The notes: generated from the letters alone by a model not told the origin. DNA of 64,000 nt from Desulfitobacterium_A nosdiversum (GCF_049860565.1 NZ_CP172056.1:1550001-1614000), one strand, 5' to 3'. Shown: positions 34,017 to 43,882, counted from the first letter of the stretch. Translations and numbers: made by a program.

Positions 34017-35627
34017 ATGAATTTTTCGTGGGCTGGAATACAAGAATCCGTCCGTAACTTTTGGGGTAAATTATCCCGTCCACAGAAAACGATTACTGTC
34101 ATCACTCCTCTGATTGTCGCGGTAGCTTTATTTTCCCTTATCTACTGGGCAAGCCGGCCTCAGTATGAGGCCATCTTTTCAAATATGTCGGCTGCCGATG
34201 CCGGGGCCGTAACGACGAAGCTAAAAGACTTAAAGGTCAATTATCAATTGGCCGATAACGGTTCAACGATTATGGTTCCGAAAAGTCAAGCTGCTGAGGT
34301 TCGTTTACAGTTAGCGAATGCAGGTCTTCCGCAAGGAAGCAAATTCAGTTTTGATAACTTAAACCAAATGCATTTAGGGGAAACAGATGCAGATCGAAAA
34401 CTACGTTATGTTCTCGGGTTGCAGAATGAATTGGAAACGACCTTAAAAACCCTGTCCGGAGTGCAAGATGCAAGGGTTCATATCGTTATGCCTGAATCCT
34501 CTCTGTTTGCAAGCAACGAAAAACCAACGACTGCTGCTGTTACTTTGAAATTGGCACCTGGAACGAAGATTGCGGACGAACAGGTTAACGCAATTGCCAA
34601 TCTTTTAGCCGGATCAGTAGAAGGGCTGCAACGGGAGAATGTAACGATTGTTGATACAAATGGAAATACTCTTTCCGATGTGATTGGAAAGAGCAAGGAC
34701 CCTCAAAAATTGTCGGCAGACCAACTGCAGCTTCAACAGCAAGTGGAGAATGATCTTCAAAAATCTGTACAAAGTATGCTTGATCGTGTATTGGGGTCGG
34801 GTAAAACAGTTGTCCGGATGAATGCAGTTCTTAATTTTGATCAAGTTTCAATCAATTCTACGAAAAATGGGCCGGGTGCTGTTGTTAGTGAGCAAAACAG
34901 TACTGAAAATTCTTCAAGCGGGACTCCCGGCGGAGCGGTTCCAGGAACAGTGACGAATATTCCTGGCTATCAATCGGCAATTGCGGGTGGCTCGACTTCT
35001 ACCTCTCAGAAAGCAAATTCAACGAAAAATTATCAAGTGGATACGACCCAGGAACAACGCGTTGTAGCTCCCGGAACGGTTAAACGTTTATCTGTTTCTG
35101 TCATGGCAGACTCGGATAGCGTAACACAAGCCCAACTTGCTCAGATTCAAACGATAGTTGCTTCGGCAAGCGGTGTTGATCTTACACGAGGAGATCAGAT
35201 TCAGGTCGCGGCAATTCCCTTCGATAAAACTTCATTAAAACAAACTCAACAGGAAATGGATGCAGCAGCTCGCAAGCAGCAGATCTTGAAATATGTCGAG
35301 TTGGGCGCAGGTGTCTTGCTTGCGGTTATCTTTATTATTTTAGTTCTGAGAATGCGTTCTAAACGCAAAGCAGAGGCTCTGTCTTTTGGCCTTGGGGGGG
35401 AACTTCAACCTGTTCCTTTGGCTGCAGCCGAAGAACTTTTATTGGCTCAGCAAGAAGCACAAAAACAAGCTGAAAAAGAAGCTGAAGTCAAACTTGCTCA
35501 GAAAAAACAAAAGTCAGCAGACGAAATAGAAAAACAAAAGATCAAAGAAGCGGTAGAGCTGTATGCTCAGAATAATCCGGACGAAGTAGCCCGACTTGTC
35601 AAGACATGGTTAGCGGAGGAACGATAG
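34017..35627 (+). CDS. fliF: Flagellar MS-ring protein FliF
   Basis: FliF forms the membrane ring on which the motor is built. The 536-residue protein has a first membrane helix (about 28-45), the secretin-like ring-building domains (YEAIFSNMSAADAGAVTTKLK; TDADRKLRYVLGLQNELETTL; ARVHIVMPESSLF), a large periplasmic region, and a second helix (about 420-443) followed by the FliG-binding cytoplasmic tail (NPDEVARLVKTWLAEE). An ATG four bases upstream at 34013 is out of frame. SD AAAGGGGGAG. Confidence 0.96.
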   Translation: MNFSWAGIQESVRNFWGKLSRPQKTITVITPLIVAVALFSLIYWASRPQYEAIFSNMSAADAGAVTTKLKDLKVNYQLADNGSTIMVPKSQAAEVRLQLANAGLPQGSKFSFDNLNQMHLGETDADRKLRYVLGLQNELETTLKTLSGVQDARVHIVMPESSLFASNEKPTTAAVTLKLAPGTKIADEQVNAIANLLAGSVEGLQRENVTIVDTNGNTLSDVIGKSKDPQKLSADQLQLQQQVENDLQKSVQSMLDRVLGSGKTVVRMNAVLNFDQVSINSTKNGPGAVVSEQNSTENSSSGTPGGAVPGTVTNIPGYQSAIAGGSTSTSQKANSTKNYQVDTTQEQRVVAPGTVKRLSVSVMADSDSVTQAQLAQIQTIVASASGVDLTRGDQIQVAAIPFDKTSLKQTQQEMDAAARKQQILKYVELGAGVLLAVIFIILVLRMRSKRKAEALSFGLGGELQPVPLAAAEELLLAQQEAQKQAEKEAEVKLAQKKQKSADEIEKQKIKEAVELYAQNNPDEVARLVKTWLAEER

Positions 35628-35629
35628 GA

Positions 35630-36634
35630 ATGGCCCAAAGTATTAATGGACTTCAGAAAGCGGCAATTTTAATGATTTCCCTTGGTCCAGATAAGTCTGC
35701 TAAAATTGTTCAGCATTTAAACGAGTCAGAGATTGAACAGTTGACGCTGGAGATGGCTAATGTTCGTAAAATATCTGCCGAGCAGCGAGATGAAGTTGTT
35801 GATGAATTTCATCAAATGTGTATGGCCAATGACTATATTGCGCAAGGTGGGGTTGATTATGCCCGTGAAGTACTTGAACGGGCTTTAGGTGAACAGCGTG
35901 CGTTTGAAATCATCACACGCTTATCTTCCTCCTTAAAGATGCGCCCCTTTGACTTGGTTCGGAGGACGGATCCAAAGCAGCTTCTTTCCTTTATTCAAGG
36001 AGAGCATCCACAAACCATTGCGTTGATTATGACTCACCTTCCACCGGATAAGGCGGCAATAATTCTTTCGAGTCTTCCTCATGAACGGCAGGCTGATATT
36101 ACCCGACGTATTGCCCTCATGGGAAGAACAAGCCCGGAAGTACTTAAAGAGATAGAGCGGATTTTAGAACGTAAAATCTCTAGTTTGGCGCCAACGGATT
36201 ATACATCCTCCGGCGGAATCCAGAGTGTGGTTGATATTCTCAATCGCAGCGATCCAGGAACACTAAAGGTCGTAATGGATGCCTTAGAAATGGACGATCC
36301 TGAACTTGCTGAACAAGTTAAACGTCAAATGTTTGTCTTCGAGGATATTGTCATGTTGGATGACCGGGGTATTCAGCTTGTACTGCGTGAAGTGGATTCG
36401 AAAGATTTGGCACTGGCGATTAAAGGTTCAAATCCTGAAGTCGGGCAAAAAATCATGGCCAATATGTCGTCCAGAGCTTCACAGATGCTCAAAGAAGACA
36501 TTGAATTTATGGGGCCTGTTCGTTTACGTGATGTCGAAGAAGCTCAACAACGAATTGTTAAAGTCATTCGTCGTCTTGAAGAAAGTGGTGCTATTGTGAT
36601 TTCGAGAGGTGGCAGCGATGAAATCATTTATTAG
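35630..36634 (+). CDS. fliG: Motor switch protein FliG
   Basis: FliG sits on the MS ring and carries the residues that generate torque against MotA. The 334-residue protein shows LQKAAILMISLGPDKSAKIVQHL, EHPQTIALIMTHLPPDKAAIILS, the hinge region, and the C-terminal torque helix (LALAIKGSNPEVGQKIMANMSSRA; DIEFMGPVRLRDVEEAQQRI). The ATG at 35630 follows CGGAGGAA; GTG at 35606 is inside the fliF end. Confidence 0.96.
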   Translation: MAQSINGLQKAAILMISLGPDKSAKIVQHLNESEIEQLTLEMANVRKISAEQRDEVVDEFHQMCMANDYIAQGGVDYAREVLERALGEQRAFEIITRLSSSLKMRPFDLVRRTDPKQLLSFIQGEHPQTIALIMTHLPPDKAAIILSSLPHERQADITRRIALMGRTSPEVLKEIERILERKISSLAPTDYTSSGGIQSVVDILNRSDPGTLKVVMDALEMDDPELAEQVKRQMFVFEDIVMLDDRGIQLVLREVDSKDLALAIKGSNPEVGQKIMANMSSRASQMLKEDIEFMGPVRLRDVEEAQQRIVKVIRRLEESGAIVISRGGSDEIIY

Positions 36635-37490
36635 ACAGAGAGTTGTAAAGAGCCAAACCGTTGAAGTTTTAATTCCTCGGTTAGTAGAATGTAAAAATGA
36701 GGAATTTGAGCACCTAACTAATCATATCACTGTTGTTTATCAAGCTATAGAAAAAAATGCTGCGGGTGAGTCGAATCAAAATATTGAGGAAAATACGATA
36801 CAGGGAGCAGAAAATGTTGCTGACCCGCTGATTTCGGAAGCAGAGCTGAAAGCTCAAGCTATTATTGAGCAAGCCCAAACTATTCTTGCTCAGGCTCAAG
36901 CCGACGCGGAACATATTAGAGCAAATGCTCAAATTGAAGCTGATGAGCTTAAAAAGAAGGTCAGTGAAGAGGCAGCGGCTCAGGCTCAGGCAGAAGGCTA
37001 TGAAAAGGGGTTTAGCCAAGGGCAGGCCGAAGGAATGGCTAAGGTAAGACCGGAGGCCGAGCGAAAATTGCAGGAAACAAATGCTATTTTACAGCTCGCT
37101 CAACACGCTGCCAAAGAAGAATGGAGTAAGGCTGAAACTGACCTTGTACATCTTGCTCTGAAAATTGCCGAACGTGTGGTAAGGTCAAGTCTTGCGATTA
37201 CACCAGAGTTGCTGCTTAATCAGATAAAAGCCTTAACCCTTTTTCCGCAATCACGCGAGGGTTGGCTGTTACATGTTTCTCCTGACGATTTTACATGGCT
37301 GTCTCAGGCAGACATTCAAGCCCAGCTTCAAGTGAACTGCGTTTCTAATGATACTTTACATCCGGGTGACTGTTTTCTTGAATGCTCAGAGGGAATTTTC
37401 GACGCACGTTTAGAAGTTCAGCTCGATCATTTAGAGTATCTGTTGAAAGAGGAATTAAAGCATGGGGAATTGGAATCAGCTAGCCATTAA
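36618..37490 (+). CDS. fliH: Flagellar assembly protein FliH
   Basis: FliH is the stator-like regulator of the FliI ATPase. Of 290 residues, the middle is a very long alanine/glutamine-rich helix (AQAIIEQAQTILAQAQADAEHIRANAQIEADELKKK) with the GxxxG-like glycine repeats GYEKGFSQGQAEGM that mark the family, and the C-terminal globular domain binds FliI. The ATG at 36618 follows AGAGGTGG. It overlaps the FliI start by 29 bases. Confidence 0.9.
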   Translation: MKSFIRQRVVKSQTVEVLIPRLVECKNEEFEHLTNHITVVYQAIEKNAAGESNQNIEENTIQGAENVADPLISEAELKAQAIIEQAQTILAQAQADAEHIRANAQIEADELKKKVSEEAAAQAQAEGYEKGFSQGQAEGMAKVRPEAERKLQETNAILQLAQHAAKEEWSKAETDLVHLALKIAERVVRSSLAITPELLLNQIKALTLFPQSREGWLLHVSPDDFTWLSQADIQAQLQVNCVSNDTLHPGDCFLECSEGIFDARLEVQLDHLEYLLKEELKHGELESASH

Positions 37491-38778
37491 AATACAAAAT
37501 ATGGAGCCTGTTATTTCACAAGGGCGGGTGGCAAAGATCGTCGGTCTTATGATCGAATCCGAAGGCCCTCGTGTCAGTGTAGGGGCGTATTGTAAGATCA
37601 TAACGAGGGAGGGAGCGGAAATTCCCGCCGAGGTAGTTGGCTTTCGCAATTCGACAGCACTCCTCATGGCTTTAGCCGAGTTAGAAGGAATTGCTCCTGG
37701 AGATAGAGTTGTACCCCAACAGCAGCGCCTTATGGCTGGAGTGGGGGAAGGCTTACTGGGGCGTATCTTGGATGGCTTAGGACATCCTCTCGATGAGCGC
37801 CCCTTGGACTTAAAGGAGGTTTACCCTCTGCACAGCTCTCCGCCGAGTGCTTTCTTACGTCCGAGAATCCGAGAGCCATTAACCGTCGGGGTTCGAGCTA
37901 TTGATGGCATGCTGACCATTGGACGAGGGCAGCGGATTGGAATATTTGCGGGTTCCGGTGTAGGAAAAAGCACACTCCTTGGAATGATTGCCCGAAACAC
38001 TACCGCGGATATCAACGTGATTGCCCTTGTGGGTGAGCGGGGACGGGAACTTCGTGATTTTATCGAGAAGGATCTTGGGGAAGAAGGATTGAAGCGTTCT
38101 GTTTTAGTTGTAGCTACTTCTGATCAGCCGGCTCTGGTTCGTTTAAAAGCAGCATACACGGCAACAGCAATTGCGGAATATTTCCGGGATTGCGGAAAGA
38201 ATGTTTTGTTGATGATGGACTCGGTCACACGTTTTGCCATGGCTCAACGTGAGGTGGGTTTAACCGCCGGGGAGCCGCCGGCTACTCGAGGCTATCCGCC
38301 CTCGGTTTTCGCACTTCTGCCTAAACTTCTTGAACGTTCAGGGATGTCTCAGCAGGGCAGTATCACCGGCATTTATACGGTATTAGTGGACGGTGATGAC
38401 CATAATGAACCCATTGCCGATGCAGTGAGAGGAATCCTTGACGGGCACATTGTTCTCACTCGCGAAAAGGCTATGCAAAACCACTATCCGGCAATTGATA
38501 TTCTTCAATCCGTAAGCCGTGTCATGACGGATGTTATAACCCCGGAGCACAAAGAATTAGCGGGCAGGCTGAGAGAATATCTTGCGGTATATCAAGATGC
38601 TAAAGATTTAATTGATATTGGAGCTTATGTTTCAGGAAGTAATCCTCGGATTGACGCATCCATTGAACATAATGAAGGAATTCGATCTTTTCTGAGACAA
38701 GGAGTGAATGAGAAATCCACTTTTGAAGAAATGTTTATTGCATTGAAGAAGAGCTTAAATCCAGATCTGGAGGAATAG
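37462..38778 (+). CDS. fliI: Flagellum-specific ATPase FliI
   Basis: The F1-beta-like ATPase of the export apparatus, 438 residues. Walker A GSGVGKSTLLGMI, the glutamate-containing GERGREL, Walker B LLMMDSVTRFAMAQRE and the family marker TAGEPPATRGYPPSVF are all intact, so it should be active. The C-terminal helical domain ends FIALKKSLNPDLEE. It overlaps fliH and is followed by fliJ after three bases. Confidence 0.97.
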   Translation: MGNWNQLAIKIQNMEPVISQGRVAKIVGLMIESEGPRVSVGAYCKIITREGAEIPAEVVGFRNSTALLMALAELEGIAPGDRVVPQQQRLMAGVGEGLLGRILDGLGHPLDERPLDLKEVYPLHSSPPSAFLRPRIREPLTVGVRAIDGMLTIGRGQRIGIFAGSGVGKSTLLGMIARNTTADINVIALVGERGRELRDFIEKDLGEEGLKRSVLVVATSDQPALVRLKAAYTATAIAEYFRDCGKNVLLMMDSVTRFAMAQREVGLTAGEPPATRGYPPSVFALLPKLLERSGMSQQGSITGIYTVLVDGDDHNEPIADAVRGILDGHIVLTREKAMQNHYPAIDILQSVSRVMTDVITPEHKELAGRLREYLAVYQDAKDLIDIGAYVSGSNPRIDASIEHNEGIRSFLRQGVNEKSTFEEMFIALKKSLNPDLEE

Positions 38779-38781
38779 GAG

Positions 38782-39252
38782 ATGCCACGGTTTAAGTTTC
38801 GGCTTGAGGCGGCTTTAAAATTGGCTGAGCGGGAGCTGGATAATGAACGAAGGCGTTTGGCTGTCGAACTTGAGCAGTTGCGCCAAGTGAAAAATGCTGC
38901 CTGTAAAGCAGAAGAGGAATGGCAAGGGGCAATTCAAAATCAAAAAGAGGCAGGAATGCATGATCCGGAGAATTTAGGACGATGGCAAGCTTACGCAGTG
39001 AGTCGGCTAAAACGATTGAGAGAACTTCAAAAAGAATTAGAAGAACAGGAAAAACGAGTGGAAGCGCAGCGCGTAAACGTGATAGAAGCCCATAAAAATC
39101 AGGAGAAACTAAAAAAGCTGAAAGAAAAAAAGAAAGCCGCCTTTTGGTTGAAGGAGCAGCATCGTGAACAAAACCTTTTGGATGAAGCGGGTCAAATTAT
39201 TTTTATGCGGCAAAGGGAAGAGCAGGAGTATGAAGTAGAGGATGAATTCTAA
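38782..39252 (+). CDS. fliJ: Flagellar export protein FliJ
   Basis: FliJ is the central-stalk-like coiled coil of the export ATPase. The 156-residue protein opens FKFRLEAALKLAERELDNERRRLAVELEQL, the family's usual N-terminus, and is a continuous two-helix coiled coil, ending in a lysine-rich stretch (EKLKKLKEKKKAAFWLKEQHREQN). Sequence conservation is low, but composition and place after fliI are decisive. Confidence 0.9.
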   Translation: MPRFKFRLEAALKLAERELDNERRRLAVELEQLRQVKNAACKAEEEWQGAIQNQKEAGMHDPENLGRWQAYAVSRLKRLRELQKELEEQEKRVEAQRVNVIEAHKNQEKLKKLKEKKKAAFWLKEQHREQNLLDEAGQIIFMRQREEQEYEVEDEF

Positions 39253-39465
39253 ATGATAACAGTAACACGTATTAACGGTAAAGAATTTGTTCTAAACTGC
39301 GACCTTATTGAAACGATGGAAGAAACCCCGGACACGGTAATTACCTTGACGGGTGGAAATAAATATGTAGTTTCTGAGAGTATGGAGGAGCTGATTGAAA
39401 GGATTACGAAGTATCATCAGCACTGCCATCCCTTGTATTCAAGTGTAGAGGAGTCGAAGGAATGA
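39253..39465 (+). CDS. flbD: FlbD/SwrD family protein
   Basis: A 70-residue beta-rich protein of the FlbD family (swrD in Bacillus, needed for full stator power). The hallmarks are MITVTRINGKEFVLNCDLIETMEETPDTVITLTGGNKYVV. It abuts fliJ without a gap and overlaps fliL by four bases (ATGA). Confidence 0.9.
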   Translation: MITVTRINGKEFVLNCDLIETMEETPDTVITLTGGNKYVVSESMEELIERITKYHQHCHPLYSSVEESKE

Positions 39466-39884
39466 AGATTAAACGGTTAATCTCGATTATCATGCCGGTT
39501 GTTCTGGGATTAGCAGTAGGCGTAGGCGGAACAATTGGCGTTCAGAAATTTATCCTTCCTAAACCTGCTGTAACAGCGCAGGCGGCAACAACTGAGGATG
39601 GACCGGTTGTAGAAATCGGTGAGTTTACGCTTAATTTGCAGGGAGGAGCTTTCCTAAAAACGCAAATTGCTGTGGTGGGCACAGATAAGAAAGCCGAAAC
39701 TACTATTAAATCCAAAACTAACTTTATAAAGGATCGAATTAACACCTTGTTATCCAGTAAGACATTAACAGATATGCAACCGCAAAATAGGGACAAATTA
39801 AAAAAAGAACTAATAGCCCAACTTAATGAAGTTACCGGTAATAAAATACAGGACATACTTTTCCTGACTTTTATTTATCAATAA
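39462..39884 (+). CDS. fliL: Flagellar basal body-associated protein FliL
   Basis: FliL is a single-pass membrane protein surrounding the stator. Of 140 residues, the N-terminal helix (SIIMPVVLGLAVGVGGTIGV) is followed by a short linker and the FliL domain (VEIGEFTLNLQGGAFLKTQIAVVG; INTLLSSKTLTDMQPQNRDKLKKELIAQLNEV; ILFLTFIYQ). Confidence 0.92.
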   Translation: MKIKRLISIIMPVVLGLAVGVGGTIGVQKFILPKPAVTAQAATTEDGPVVEIGEFTLNLQGGAFLKTQIAVVGTDKKAETTIKSKTNFIKDRINTLLSSKTLTDMQPQNRDKLKKELIAQLNEVTGNKIQDILFLTFIYQ

Positions 39885-39948
39885 AACCAATTTATTTAGA
39901 TTAAGTTCGAACTTTGTTAATGTAGAAAAAGTTGAGAGGGGGGATCTT

Positions 39949-40944
39949 ATGGGAGACGTTTTATCCCAAGCGGAAATCGATGCGCTGCTCAGCGCACTTT
40001 CTGATGGGCAGGTGGATGCAGAAGAAATAAAAACTACCAAGGTACAAAAGAAGATTCGGGTTTATGATTTCAAGCGGCCAAATAAGTTCTCCAAAGATCA
40101 GATTCACTCTCTCCAGAATATTCATGAGAACTATTGCCGAGCCCTGACAACCTATCTCTCGGGACACTTACATTCGGTGATTGAGACGAAGGTACTTTCA
40201 ATTGAACAGATAACGTATGACGAATTTATCCGATCGTTGCCGAATCCAACAATTCTCGGTATTTTTGCATTTAACCCGCTTGAAGGAACTGTGCTTATGG
40301 AAATGAGCCCGGGATTAGCTTTTATAATTATTGATCTCCTTTTAGGCGGTGTGGGAAATGCCGCGGAAAAAAATCGTGATCTAACTGAGATTGAGAGTAC
40401 GATTATAGAACACCGGCTCAGCCAAATGATTGAGATGCTGGAAGAATCATGGGAAGAGGTTGCTCAGCTCAAACCCCAATTTATGACGCTCGAGACAAAC
40501 CCTTCATTTACCCAAATTGTAGCTCCCAATGAAATGGTTGTTCTCATTACGATTGAAGTAAAAGTTGGAGAAGCGCTGGGAATGGTTAACTTCTGTTTAC
40601 CGTATTTGGTGCTTGAGCCCATTCTCGATAAACTCAGTACTTTCTTTCTGTTCTCAACCCAGGCAAAAGTCAGAAGCCCGGAACAAGTTCGAGCAATCCG
40701 CAAGAAAATTGAATGGGCTAAAATCGATATGACTGCTTTATTGGGACAGACCGAGATTTTGGTCAGAGATCTGATCGAACTTGCTCCGGGAGATGTGATT
40801 CCTCTCCAGCAAGGAGTAGAAAATCCACTCTCAATTTATGTTGGGAATTTTAAAAAGTTTCGGGGAGTTCCCGGCCTAAACGGAGAACATCTTGCTGTTC
40901 AAGTAACAGAAATTCTAGAAGAAGGAGGGGATCAAGATGGGTAA
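39949..40944 (+). CDS. fliM: Flagellar motor switch protein FliM
   Basis: FliM is a C-ring protein that binds CheY-P. The 331-residue protein begins with the CheY-P-binding peptide LSQAEIDALLSAL, continues with a CheC-like middle domain (FKRPNKFSKDQIHSLQNIHENYCRAL; LIIDLLLGG), and ends with the SpoA domain (VRDLIELAPGDVIPLQQGVENPLSIYVGN). SD GAGGGGGG. It overlaps fliY by eight bases. Confidence 0.96.
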   Translation: MGDVLSQAEIDALLSALSDGQVDAEEIKTTKVQKKIRVYDFKRPNKFSKDQIHSLQNIHENYCRALTTYLSGHLHSVIETKVLSIEQITYDEFIRSLPNPTILGIFAFNPLEGTVLMEMSPGLAFIIIDLLLGGVGNAAEKNRDLTEIESTIIEHRLSQMIEMLEESWEEVAQLKPQFMTLETNPSFTQIVAPNEMVVLITIEVKVGEALGMVNFCLPYLVLEPILDKLSTFFLFSTQAKVRSPEQVRAIRKKIEWAKIDMTALLGQTEILVRDLIELAPGDVIPLQQGVENPLSIYVGNFKKFRGVPGLNGEHLAVQVTEILEEGGDQDG

Positions 40945-42145
40945 TGGAATGCTTTCACAAGAAGAGATCGATGCTTTACTTCGCGGATCGGCTACACCGG
41001 AGCCGGCTGCGGAGGAACCAGTTGAAATGTTTACAGATATGGAAAAGGACGCAATTGGGGAGATTGCGAATATCTCCATGGGAACAGCGGCAACGACCTT
41101 ATCCCAGCTTTTAGGCAAGAAAGTCGAAATTACGACTCCTAAGGTGGATATTACGGATGCCAAACAAATCCGCAAGGATTATCCGATTCCGTCCGTCATT
41201 GTTGATGTTAAATATAAAGCGGGGATTGAAGGTTCAAACTTCTTGATTCTCTCACAACGTGACGGTGCGGTTATTGTAGATTTAATGATGGGTGGGGATG
41301 GTAAAAACCCGACAAATGAATTATCTGAGCTTCAAATCAGTGGAATTTCCGAAGCGATGAACCAAATGATGGGTTCAGCAGCTACATCCATGTCCACGAT
41401 GTTTAATTCAATGGTCGATATTACTCCCCCACAACTTATCCTTAATGATTTAGGGGATGAGTCGAGTGAAATTCAAGATTTTCTAACTTTAGATGAGCCT
41501 GTCATACGGATATCCTTTCGAATGGTCGTCGAGGATGTTATCGACAGTATCCTAATTCAAGTAGTTCCCATCGATGTCGCGAGAGGTATGGTGGGTAAAC
41601 TTATGGGTTCTATGGGCGCTCCTGCATCGCAGCCTGCGGTTCAACCCAAACCTCAACCTCAACCTCAAGTTCAGCCACAGCCACAACCACAGCCGATGGC
41701 TCAAACCGCAATGCCGTCGACTCCACCGCCACAAATGTCCCAGTCAGGTACACAGCCTATGTATGGACAGGCGTATGGGGCACCTGCCGGAGGGTATGCA
41801 GTTTCTCCCCAACCCAATTATTCCCCGACTTCGGTTCAGCCGGCTCAATTTGCTCCGCTTCGGGCTGCAAATATCAGCGTTTCTCAGGATAATCTCGGAT
41901 TGATTCTTGATGTTCCGCTTCAAGTGAGCGTTGAGCTGGGTAAAGCCAAAAAAACAATTAAAGAGATTCTGGAATTGGGACCCGGTTCAGTGATAGAGTT
42001 GGATCGCCTGGCAGGAGAGCCTGTGGATATGATTGTTAATGGCAAGCTGGTTGCGAAGTGTGAAGTTGTTGTTATTAACGAAACGTTTGGAATCCGGATT
42101 ACAGACATTATTCAGCCGAACGAAAGAATGGCTGCTATTAATTAA
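40937..42145 (+). CDS. fliY: Switch phosphatase FliY (FliN/FliY)
   Basis: FliY is the Gram-positive FliN equivalent: a C-ring protein that also removes phosphate from CheY-P. Of 402 residues, the start has a CheY-P-binding peptide (LSQEEIDALLRG). The CheC-like phosphatase domain has both active sites: DAIGEIAN with a later P, and SGISEAMN with a later P (pattern D/S-x3-E-x2-N). Residues ~230-310 are a Pro/Gln-rich flexible linker (PQPQPQ repeats). A SpoA/FliN domain follows (IKEILELGPGSVIELDRLAGEPVDMIVNG). Confidence 0.94.
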   Translation: MGNGMLSQEEIDALLRGSATPEPAAEEPVEMFTDMEKDAIGEIANISMGTAATTLSQLLGKKVEITTPKVDITDAKQIRKDYPIPSVIVDVKYKAGIEGSNFLILSQRDGAVIVDLMMGGDGKNPTNELSELQISGISEAMNQMMGSAATSMSTMFNSMVDITPPQLILNDLGDESSEIQDFLTLDEPVIRISFRMVVEDVIDSILIQVVPIDVARGMVGKLMGSMGAPASQPAVQPKPQPQPQVQPQPQPQPMAQTAMPSTPPPQMSQSGTQPMYGQAYGAPAGGYAVSPQPNYSPTSVQPAQFAPLRAANISVSQDNLGLILDVPLQVSVELGKAKKTIKEILELGPGSVIELDRLAGEPVDMIVNGKLVAKCEVVVINETFGIRITDIIQPNERMAAIN

Positions 42146-42205
42146 AATCTGGACAAATCCTAAATATTAAACTATTTCGCTAAAGTGCGACGAGGAGGAA
42201 CACCT

Positions 42206-42568
42206 GTGAGTGCAAATGTATTAATTGTTGATGATGCAGCGTTTATGAGAATGATGGTCAAGGATATCTTAACGAAAAATGGTTTCAACGTTGTGGGTGA
42301 AGCTGAAAATGGTGCAGTTGCTGTGGAGAAGTATACGGAATTAAATCCTGACCTTGTCATCATGGACATCACAATGCCTGAGATGGACGGATTACAAGCT
42401 GTTAGAGAAATCCGCAAAATTTCTTCTCAAGCCCGCATTATTATGTGCAGTGCTATGGGCCAGCAAGCTATGGTTATTGATGCAATTCAGTCTGGCGCAA
42501 AGGATTTTATTGTAAAACCGTTCCAAGCGGATCGAGTAATTGAGGCTGTTAATAAGGCGTTGAAGTAA
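42206..42568 (+). CDS. cheY: Chemotaxis response regulator CheY
   Basis: CheY-P sets the direction of motor rotation. The 120-residue receiver has the acidic pocket (IVDD), the phospho-acceptor Asp54 (IMDITMPEMDGL), the switch Ser (MCSAMG) and Lys (IVKPF). The start is GTG at 42206 behind GAGGAGGAA; an ATG at 42185 in frame is upstream of that site and would add residues not typical of CheY. It sits between fliY and fliO, as in Bacillus. Confidence 0.95.
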   Translation: MSANVLIVDDAAFMRMMVKDILTKNGFNVVGEAENGAVAVEKYTELNPDLVIMDITMPEMDGLQAVREIRKISSQARIIMCSAMGQQAMVIDAIQSGAKDFIVKPFQADRVIEAVNKALK

Positions 42569-42569
42569 A

Positions 42570-43043
42570 ATGTCGGATATTGAAGGTAAGATTTATGCTC
42601 CGAGTGCAGCAGATGTGGCTCAAACTGGTAGCTTTTCCTTGTGGGGACTTGTCGGGACAGTGCTCATCTTTATTGTCATCTTGGTTATTGCGTTATGGAT
42701 AATTCGGCGCTTAAACCGCTCTGTCCTACGCGGAATGAACACACCATGGGCAAGAGTTTTGGATCGGCAAATCCTAAATGGGCAGCAATCGCTTTATCTT
42801 GTTGAGATTGCCGGCAAGCTGCAAGTATTAGGCGATTCAGATCATTATCTCGTTAAATTAACCGAGATAGACGATCCTGAGCTGGCAGCTGAAATTCTTG
42901 ACGAGATTGCAAATCGCCCGGTAGAAAAGGCGGAAAGTTCAATTAGCCGCTTTTCGCAAAGGCTGTTTAGCGGGAAAAGACGTAAACCGAAAGGCACTTT
43001 TTCAAGCGAACTGGAGCAACTGCTTAAGGAGGTCGAAAAATGA
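42570..43043 (+). CDS. fliO: Flagellar biosynthesis protein FliO
   Basis: FliO helps assemble FliP in the membrane export gate. Of 157 residues, one transmembrane helix (WGLVGTVLIFIVILVIALWIIRRL, about 26-47) precedes a small cytoplasmic FliO domain (VLDRQILNGQQSLYLVEIAGKLQVLG). It starts one base after cheY and overlaps fliP by four bases. Confidence 0.9.
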   Translation: MSDIEGKIYAPSAADVAQTGSFSLWGLVGTVLIFIVILVIALWIIRRLNRSVLRGMNTPWARVLDRQILNGQQSLYLVEIAGKLQVLGDSDHYLVKLTEIDDPELAAEILDEIANRPVEKAESSISRFSQRLFSGKRRKPKGTFSSELEQLLKEVEK

Positions 43044-43822
43044 GTGCCTTCTTAAGTAAAAAACGCCGGGTGATTTATAGTAAAATATTTAAATATTCGT
43101 TGGGGTGGGGCGTTTTTGGACTAGGAATTCTGCAGCAGGCAAGCCCCGTTTTGGCAGCAGGGTTAAGCCTGGATTTAGGTAACAATGCCGCACAGCAAAC
43201 GAGCACTTCGCTGCAAATTCTGTTGCTTCTTACCGTCCTATCTATAGCTCCGGCTATTTTGGTTCTTATGACCTCTTTTACGCGGATCATTGTTGTTTTG
43301 TCCTTTGTGCGTAATGCTTTGGGGACACAGCAATTACCGCCGAATCAAGTATTGATCGGGTTGGCCTTATTCCTAACTTTTTTTGTTATGGCTCCAACGT
43401 GGAATGATCTTAATACGCAAGCTTTACAACCGTATTTAAAAAATCAAATTACACAGACGGAAGCTTTACAAAAAGCGGAAGAACCGTTAAGAACATTTAT
43501 GTTTAAGCAGACCCGTGAAAAGGATCTTCAATTATTCGTTGAACTTTCAAAATTGGAACGGCCAAAAACCTATAAAGATATTCCTACGTATGTTCTTATT
43601 CCAGCTTTTGTCATCAGTGAGCTTAAAACGGCCTTCCAAATGGGTTTTGCGATATTCATTCCTTTTATGGTTATTGATATGATTGTTTCGAGTACACTCA
43701 TGTCCATGGGAATGATGATGTTACCGCCGATGATGATTTCTTTGCCTTTTAAACTTTTGCTTTTTGTTTTAGTGGATGGCTGGCATCTTGTTGTACAATC
43801 CCTTGTTACCAGTTTCCATTAG
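43040..43822 (+). CDS. fliP: Flagellar export gate protein FliP
   Basis: FliP is a core subunit of the type III export gate. The 260-residue protein has a cleavable-looking signal (GVFGLGILQQASPVLAA), then the FliP core: LTVLSIAPAILVLMTSFTRIIVVLSFVRNALGTQQLPPNQVLIGLALFLT, and the C-terminal pair IPAFVISELKTAFQMGFAIFIPF and STLMSMGMMMLPPMMISLPFKLLLF. Confidence 0.96.
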   Translation: MSAFLSKKRRVIYSKIFKYSLGWGVFGLGILQQASPVLAAGLSLDLGNNAAQQTSTSLQILLLLTVLSIAPAILVLMTSFTRIIVVLSFVRNALGTQQLPPNQVLIGLALFLTFFVMAPTWNDLNTQALQPYLKNQITQTEALQKAEEPLRTFMFKQTREKDLQLFVELSKLERPKTYKDIPTYVLIPAFVISELKTAFQMGFAIFIPFMVIDMIVSSTLMSMGMMMLPPMMISLPFKLLLFVLVDGWHLVVQSLVTSFH

Positions 43823-43882
43823 CAAAGATTTAAATGGGTGTGATTTAAGATTTTTTTATTAGTTATTGGAAGGGGGATGCTG